Shown here piece by piece: positions 21,142 through 23,157 of a stretch of DNA of 23,157 bases; within the stretch, counting starts at the first letter, position 1; every line of letters begins with the position of its first letter. The notes under the pieces are model-generated. The model ran no database searches. It saw only the letters and a list, made by a program, of their open reading frames with translations, and was not told where the DNA came from. A program made the translations under genes and the position numbers. The stretch is from Chara braunii (Eukaryota; Streptophyta; Charophyceae; Charales; Characeae), in NCBI GenBank assembly GCA_003427395.1, contig BFEA01000041.1, forward strand, positions 3,955,041 to 3,978,197. Direction: 5' to 3'.

Positions 21142-22446
21142 TCCTTCTCTGTCTCTCTCCTCTTGGTGTCCTTTTTCAGGATGCATCTGGAGCTGCTACG
21201 GCTGAGGTTGACTCAGCTGTGCTTGAGAAAGTGATGGATGTTATTGCTGAGAAGTCTGGAGTTGAGAGGGACCAGGTTAAGCCAGAAAGTGGCTTCGACG
21301 AGCTGGAAATTGATTCTCTTGATCAGGTAGCCGTCCACTCCAGCTTGTACCCTTTTATTTCTCCTAGTTTTTTTTTTTTTTAAAAAGATGTGTATGTGCC
21401 TTGGTGTCAATACGTCCAGTAGGAGAAGGAAATCTGTCTCAAAAAAGGCTACTTTAAGGCCGCTGATTCTCGAGTTCTAATTAGTTGATTTGCTATTTAT
21501 TTCTGAGTAAAATGGAACAAATCCGCGCTCATTTGGGGCATGCTTGGTCAGCTCTGGACGTGAGTGTGCATCATAGGAGTCAGATGCATTCTGCTCTGAA
21601 CGTAATTGCATTATTATCTCAGATGCGGAACATTATAGGTGCACTGTCTTCTGTTCCTCCATGCAGTAATCTTATCTAGACTGAAATGCCCCTGAAAGAG
21701 CAGAATGCCCTTTTGGTCCGAAGTCGTTGTGTTGTGCCTGAAAGATGTGGGTAGAGCGGAATGTCCTTTTGGGACGAAATCTTTGTGTTGTGCCCCTGTC
21801 AGGCGGGTGGTAACTTTGCAATCTGGACCTCCCCGTTTGGGCCTTCGCCTTTTGCAACTGGGGGCTATTTTGCAAACTTGGATGGTATTGGTAGGGGTAC
21901 ATCACAAAGATGGGGGGCCCAACCGACACAAGGGGTAATTCACAATTTTGTTTCCTGTCAGAGGGGCAATCTGCTCTACCCACATCTTTCAGGGGCATTT
22001 TGGCATGTATTTTGAATTATGGGGGTATTTTGGAAATTATACCTATCTTTTTTTTTCCTTTTTTTTTTAATTATATTTATTAAATGTTTTGTTGAGCGTG
22101 ATGTTTTTTTTTTTTTTTTCTGGTCATCCTTGTGCAGGGGCCATGCTGATCTTCTCTGTATTGTGGCAATTGTAGCCATGCTGATCTTCTCTGTATTGTG
22201 GCAATTGTAGCCATGCTGATCTTCTGTATTGTGGCAATTGTAATGGATGTCCCTAAGGACAGTCCACCATCATTCTCAGATCTTTGCCTTTTACCTCCTT
22301 GTCTTTTTTTGGTACAGGTGGATATCATGATGAGTTTGGAGGACGAGTACGGAATCAGCTTGGGAGAGGAGAATGCTGCCAAGTTGACATCTGTCATGGA
22401 TGTGGCAAAATTGATTGCCGAGGAGCTGAAGAAGCCCAAGGCCTAA
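14303..22446 (+). CDS. plastid-type acyl carrier protein precursor, four exons
   Basis: The product would carry acyl chains as 4'-phosphopantetheine thioesters in plastid type II fatty acid synthesis. Joining 14303-14401, 16446-16574, 21180-21326 and 22318-22446 gives 504 nt, 167 residues plus TAA. All introns are GT-AG and phase 0 (2044, 4605 and 991 bp). Residues 1-76 form a Ser/Ala/Arg-rich transit peptide without acidic residues, ending VRCSA, a plausible cleavage region. Residues about 87-167 are the carrier domain. The predicted phosphopantetheine serine is Ser122 in EIDSLDQ, followed by VDIMMSLEDEYGI, typical of helix II in ACPs. The usual GADSLDTVE is replaced by LEIDSLDQVD, so this is a divergent ACP. 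A three-intron layout agrees with what I recall of land-plant plastid ACP genes. A mitochondrial location is possible but fits the leader less well. Expression has not been shown. Confidence 0.85.
14505..14540 (+). repeat. CCCCCG hexanucleotide repeat
   Basis: About five tandem CCCCCG-type units (core about 14510-14538) within ACP intron 1. Confidence 0.85.
15568..15694. repeat. 68-bp tandem duplication
   Basis: Two copies start GTCCAGAC at 15568 and 15636. They share TTTTGT, GACATC, TTTCAATCTTCAGTG and GGCAGCAG in order. Confidence 0.85.
15967..16092. repeat. 69-bp direct repeat carrying a MITE-type end
   Basis: AGTCTAGATACAGCAATAATGACTG-type sequence at 15967 recurs as a diverged copy at 16036. 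The second copy ends TTCGGGTGAAGACGGTAGT, closely matching the right end of the inverted-repeat element at 19874-19984. The neighbouring word GCCGTATCTGG also recurs near 14812 and 19913, so this is probably a rearranged copy of that family. Confidence 0.55.
16446..16574 (+). CDS. ACP exon 2: rest of transit peptide
   Basis: The exon is bounded by a strong acceptor (pyrimidine-rich, GATGCAG) and a strong donor (GCG/GTAAGA). Its 129 nt encode 43 residues starting ASARGFPLRLC. It contains nine Arg and two Lys, abundant Ser, and no Asp or Glu, and it ends in TTVRCSA. Basic, serine-rich sequence ending in a VRCSA-type motif is what plastid transit peptides look like near the processing site. Phase 0 at both ends lets it join exons 1 and 3 directly. 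Confidence 0.8.
16583..16606. repeat. (CA)n microsatellite
   Basis: An interrupted CA array just inside ACP intron 2, eight bases past the donor. Confidence 0.9.
16618..16660 (+). ncRNA. degenerate hammerhead-ribozyme-like motif
   Basis: CTGACGA (16622-16628) matches the hammerhead CUGANGA box. It is followed by GCCGATGATGAAAGTCCGAC and then CGAGAGAG where GAAA would be expected. The putative stem II is imperfect and the conserved GAAA reads GAGA, so catalysis is unlikely. The segment aligns with the motifs at 17574 and 20676, which is the main reason to regard it as a decayed copy of the same family. Confidence 0.3.
16682..16816. mobile_element. MITE-like inverted-repeat element
   Basis: The left end CCGGCCTCGCCGCAC and a matching block ATGTGCAA further in are mirrored by the right end (TTGCACAT ... 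GTGCGGCGAGGGGCCG). Length is about 135 bp with no coding capacity. The ends resemble those of the 17680-17825 element (GGCCTCGC at the start), and both lie after a hammerhead-like motif. Confidence 0.6.
16866..17456. repeat. 295-bp tandem duplication
   Basis: Two head-to-tail copies start with CGACGGAAGAGTCTTG at 16866 and 17161 and end near CCAATATCATAATGT. They are nearly identical, with a few substitutions and short indels. A diverged piece of the same start (CGACGGAGTCTTGACGC) occurs at about 17648, and a still more diverged one at about 16645, so the unit belongs to a wider local family. Confidence 0.93.
17574..17630 (+). ncRNA. hammerhead-ribozyme-like motif, second copy
   Basis: CTGATGA (17574-17580) and GACGAAA (17599-17605) are both intact. 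Between them the stem II region (GGCGA...TTTGAC) pairs poorly. After GAA, AGAGAC (17605-17610) and GTCTCT (17623-17628) form a perfect 6-bp stem III with a 12-nt loop, as in a type I or II layout. The base following that stem is G (17629), whereas the cleavage position normally requires A, C or U. No partner for stem I was found. It is probably an inactive copy. Confidence 0.35.
17680..17825. mobile_element. MITE, Tourist/Harbinger-like by end sequence
   Basis: Length 146 bp. The left end GGGCCTCGCTCGACTA mirrors the right end TAGTGGAGCGAAGCCC, and inner blocks GCATTTGGACG and CTGGACCAG also have reverse complements on the other side, so the whole element folds into a hairpin. It is flanked by TAT on both sides (17677-17679, 17826-17828), a possible 3-bp target duplication. 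GGGCC-type ends with 3-bp duplications recall PIF/Harbinger MITEs, which usually use TTA or TAA, so the assignment is tentative. Confidence 0.7.
18093..18117 (+). repeat. (GAGT)n microsatellite
   Basis: About six tandem GAGT units within ACP intron 2. Confidence 0.9.
18201..18449. mobile_element. long foldback of two tRNA-like units in inverted orientation
   Basis: 18201-18297 and 18351-18449 are inverted copies with roughly 80-85% identity by eye, separated by a 53-bp G-rich spacer. On the + strand the right arm reads like a tRNA-derived unit: TGGCTTTGTCACCTG resembles an A box, and GGTTTCAAATCCC is an excellent B box followed by TTTTTT. The left arm carries the same features on the minus strand. 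Two SINE copies inserted head to head, or a foldback derived from one, would explain it. Confidence 0.65.
19441..19495 (-). mobile_element. tRNA-like element lacking an anticodon arm
   Basis: On the minus strand TAGATTCAGTTGG (19467-19479) is a good A box and GTTCGAATCC (19445-19454) a good B box, but they lie only about 13 nt apart. There is no room for an anticodon arm. This looks like an internally deleted tRNA-derived element. Confidence 0.5.
19507..19605. mobile_element. MITE-like hairpin, family with ACTACCG-type ends
   Basis: The left arm (19507-19550) and right arm (19565-19605) are inverted copies. They share GAACGT, CATTTCATTT and CCCG blocks with several mismatches, around a loop of about 14 nt. 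The right end GTTCGGG...ACGGTAGT matches the ends of the element at 19874-19984, so the two appear related. Confidence 0.65.
19874..19984. mobile_element. MITE with 29-bp near-perfect terminal inverted repeats
   Basis: 19874-19902 and 19956-19984 are reverse complements with a single mismatch, starting CTACCGTCTTCCCCCGAACA and mirrored at the right. The interior of 53 bp has no coding capacity. High arm identity suggests a fairly recent insertion. No convincing target-site duplication is visible. Diverged relatives lie at 19507-19605 and 16073-16092. Confidence 0.85.
20200..20290 (-). mobile_element. tRNA-derived SINE-like unit
   Basis: On the minus strand GGGTTCAAATCC (20215-20226) is a perfect-looking B box. 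Upstream, TAGCAGCTCAGCAG (about 20252-20266) is a reasonable A box, at roughly tRNA spacing. The segment between them can form a GATT/AATC anticodon-like stem. A related pair of words (GGCTGTACTTGTATA near 20049 and GCCTGTACTTGTGTA near 20310) flanks it, suggesting it is part of a longer composite repeat of several hundred bases. Confidence 0.55.
20513..20591 (-). ncRNA. U2 snRNA-like sequence, 5' domain, variant or pseudogene
   Basis: Read on the minus strand from 20591, the sequence follows the U2 snRNA 5' end: ATACC start, CCTTTTGGC, AAGATCAAGTGTAGTA (with GTAGTA, the branch-point-pairing region), CTGTTC, ATCAGTTTAA and ATCTGAT, in order. It departs from U2 by a short insertion before TAAGATC and about nine extra bases after GTGTAGTA. 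After 20513 similarity fades, and I cannot identify a good Sm site or the 3' stem-loops. No snRNA-type promoter elements were seen upstream. It is most likely a truncated U2 pseudogene, lying antisense in ACP intron 2. Confidence 0.75.
20650..20714 (+). ncRNA. hammerhead-ribozyme-like motif, best copy
   Basis: CTGATGA (20676-20682), a perfect 5-bp stem II GTCGG/CCGAC (20683-20687, 20695-20699) with a 7-nt loop, then GAAAC (20700-20704) reproduce the conserved hammerhead core. Stem III has two possible forms. In a type I or II layout, ACA-GTT-TGT (20703-20711) makes 3 bp, but the next base is G, not the required A, C or U. In a type III layout, upstream CAGTC (20650-20654) supplies a GTC cleavage triplet and pairs with ACAG with one mismatch, followed by a 6-bp hairpin (20655-20669) in the stem I position, but six bases then separate it from CTGATGA. 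Activity is therefore uncertain. Confidence 0.5.
21073..21138 (+). repeat. (TC)33 microsatellite near ACP intron 2 acceptor
   Basis: An uninterrupted TC array ends 41 nt before the exon 3 acceptor AG. It acts, at least by composition, as a greatly extended polypyrimidine tract. Confidence 0.97.
21180..21326 (+). CDS. ACP exon 3: mature N-terminus and phosphopantetheine site
   Basis: The acceptor is CTTTTTCAG and the donor CAG/GTAGCC, 147 nt, phase 0. The 49 residues begin DASGAATAEV, probably at or just after the transit-peptide cleavage site. They continue through helix I (VLEKVMDVIAEKSGV) and the loop (DQVKPESGFDEL) to EIDSLDQ with the predicted modified serine. The intron falls three codons after that serine. 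Confidence 0.9.
21684..22000. mobile_element. inverted-repeat element, about 317 bp, non-coding
   Basis: The left end AAATGCCCCTGAAAGA is mirrored by the right end TCTTTCAGGGGCATTT. A longer version of the same end, CTGAAAGATGTGGGTAGAGC, occurs internally at about 21739 and, inverted, at the right end. Near the left end two units of about 50 bp, each running from GCC...CTGAAAGA to TTGTGTTGT, are in tandem. The outer left copy lacks the 9 bases TGTGGGTAG. No transposase frame and no clear target duplication were seen. Confidence 0.65.
22104..22260 (-). pseudogene. U6 snRNA retropseudogene with poly(A) tail and triplicated core
   Basis: On the minus strand from 22260: a short 5' stem-loop like that of U6 (GTCC-TTA-GGGAC), ATCC, then AATTGCCACAATACAG, GAAGATCAGCATGG and finally CCCCTGCACAAGGATGAC. 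This is the order of U6, which has ACAGAGA and AGC as catalytic elements. The central block occurs three times (see the tandem repeat). Similarity stops at 22123, about two thirds along U6, and is followed by CAG and 16 A (22104-22119). A 3'-truncated copy ending in poly(A) is typical of reverse-transcribed small RNAs. No U6 promoter elements are visible upstream. Confidence 0.85.
22141..22243 (-). repeat. 35-bp tandem repeat of the U6 catalytic core, three copies
   Basis: Units start on the + strand at 22141, 22176 and 22211 with CCATGCTGATCTTCT. The first two are 35 bp and identical, and the third is 33 bp and lacks two bases, turning ACAGAGAAG into ACAGAAG. Each unit spans the U6 ACAGAGA box and the AGC triad region. 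Confidence 0.95.
22318..22446 (+). CDS. ACP exon 4: C-terminal half of carrier domain
   Basis: The exon starts after GGTACAG and runs in phase 0 to TAA 22444-22446, giving 42 residues. It contains helix II (VDIMMSLEDEYGISL), helix III (ENAAKLTSV) and helix IV (MDVAKLIAEEL), ending in the basic tail KKPKA. Acidic helix II is the usual surface by which ACPs contact their partner enzymes. Confidence 0.92.
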   Translation: MDIMMSLEDEYGISLGEENAAKLTSVMDVAKLIAEELKKPKA

Positions 22447-23015
22447 TACAGCCCGAGGAATTGATAGGCGGACTGTTTCCTGAATGGCTCGGGAGACTTC
22501 CTGACAGTCATGTATTTTTGCGCGTCTGGATGTGATGTGTCTCAGCAGCTCAGAACAGAACCTCGTAATTTCTCCCAATTCCATCTTTAAAAGTAACTCT
22601 TTCAGTTCCGAGTCCTGCTCCATTTGGCAGCTAATTGTTCCAGACAGTCCCGTTTGGGGACATTGTCTCTTGGAGTGGAGTGGTGGGATGGTCGTATGTT
22701 GCTGTGGGTACGAGTCTTGGGGCTTGTTCTCAGCATGTCCTCGGGTTTGTTGTCTAGGAGGTATCTCCTTGGGTGCAGATCGGAGACCATTTATGTGGTC
22801 AAATGTTAAAACGACTTAATTGTACAGAAAACTGGTAGTCGCACCTGTTAAGTCGACTTCCAGGCCTGATGCCCCCCACAGCAATAATATGAGAATGGGG
22901 AGGGGGGAAGGCGGAAAAGGGGAAATCGGACTTGAAGATGTGCCCGTTGCTTGGGGCTTGGTTTTGAAAGTTGAAGAGGAAAAAAAGGTCTATGAATGTA
23001 CTGTGGGAGAAACTT
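22447..23015 (+). other. ACP 3' UTR and downstream flank
   Basis: No second gene is recognised. AATAAT at about 22883 could be a weak plant-type near-upstream polyadenylation element, but the poly(A) site cannot be placed. Confidence 0.4.
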
Positions 23016-23093
23016 CACACACACACACACACACACGCTCAGAGAGAGAGAGAGAGAGAGAGAGCAAGTGGTAGTCTTCTTGCAGGGGCAGCT

Positions 23094-23157
<64 letters not shown>
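23016..23157. repeat. (CA)n and two (AG)n microsatellites at window end
   Basis: CA array 23016-23036, AG array 23041-23064, then AG array 23096-23157 running off the window. Confidence 0.97.

Larger units (their letters stand above)
16575..21179 (+). other. ACP intron 2 (4.6 kb)
   Basis: GTAAGA at the donor and GTCCTTTTTCAG at the acceptor. A (CA)n patch (16583-16606) follows the donor and a (TC)33 array precedes the acceptor. Between them lie most of the window's small elements: hammerhead-like motifs, a 295-bp duplication, MITE-like hairpins, tRNA-like elements and a U2-like copy. The stretch 18450-19440 holds nothing I could assign beyond short G-rich and T-rich runs. Confidence 0.75.
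21327..22317 (+). other. ACP intron 3
   Basis: GTAGCC at the donor and TTTTTTTGGTACAG at the acceptor. It contains a T-run (21369-21380), an inverted-repeat element (21684-22000) and a U6-like insertion (22104-22260). The U6-like sequence ends only 57 nt before the acceptor. Confidence 0.8.

Noticed and set aside
1-23157. Assigning the window to a particular charophyte such as Chara.
   Set aside because: Repeat richness and the plastid ACP are compatible with many streptophytes, and no species-diagnostic sequence was recognised.

Overview
This is a repeat-rich nuclear window from a eukaryote of the green lineage. The main evidence is a split gene on the + strand for a plastid-type acyl carrier protein (ACP). 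Its four exons (14303-14401, 16446-16574, 21180-21326, 22318-22446) join in phase 0 at GT-AG introns to give a 167-residue precursor: a transit peptide of about 76 residues, then a carrier domain with the DSL phosphopantetheine site. The first two exons were found by reading for transit-peptide composition and splice sites. The species cannot be named from sequence alone. Heavy microsatellites, many small inverted-repeat elements and large introns suit a large streptophyte genome such as a charophyte alga, but that is inference.

Layout. 1-6100: mid-GC sequence with no recognised gene, but with broken open frames (3992-4466 and 5123-5716, the latter with one in-frame TGA) and a CAG-rich tandem repeat between them; probably a decayed mobile element or gene. 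6100-9160: unassigned DNA with hairpins and a 44-bp minisatellite. 9168-9310: a tRNA-like SINE candidate on the minus strand. 9600-11650: AT-rich DNA with an (AT)31 array, a long foldback and an (AG)n array. 11712-11879: an assembly gap of 168 N, followed by CA-rich and CCAA/CCGA arrays to about 12690. 12700-14300: small repeats upstream of the ACP gene.

14303-22446 is the ACP gene. Its introns hold most of the interesting non-coding content: a 295-bp tandem duplication, several miniature inverted-repeat elements, tRNA-like elements, three related hammerhead-ribozyme-like motifs (the best at 20676-20711), a U2 snRNA-like copy (20513-20591, minus strand), and a U6 snRNA-like copy with a poly(A) tail whose core is repeated three times (22104-22260, minus strand). 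22447-23157 is the ACP 3' flank and ends in CA/AG microsatellites.

The only gene with a confident function is the ACP gene, whose product would carry growing acyl chains in plastid type II fatty acid synthesis. The most unusual content is the set of structured-RNA relics in its introns: hammerhead, U2, U6 and tRNA-like.
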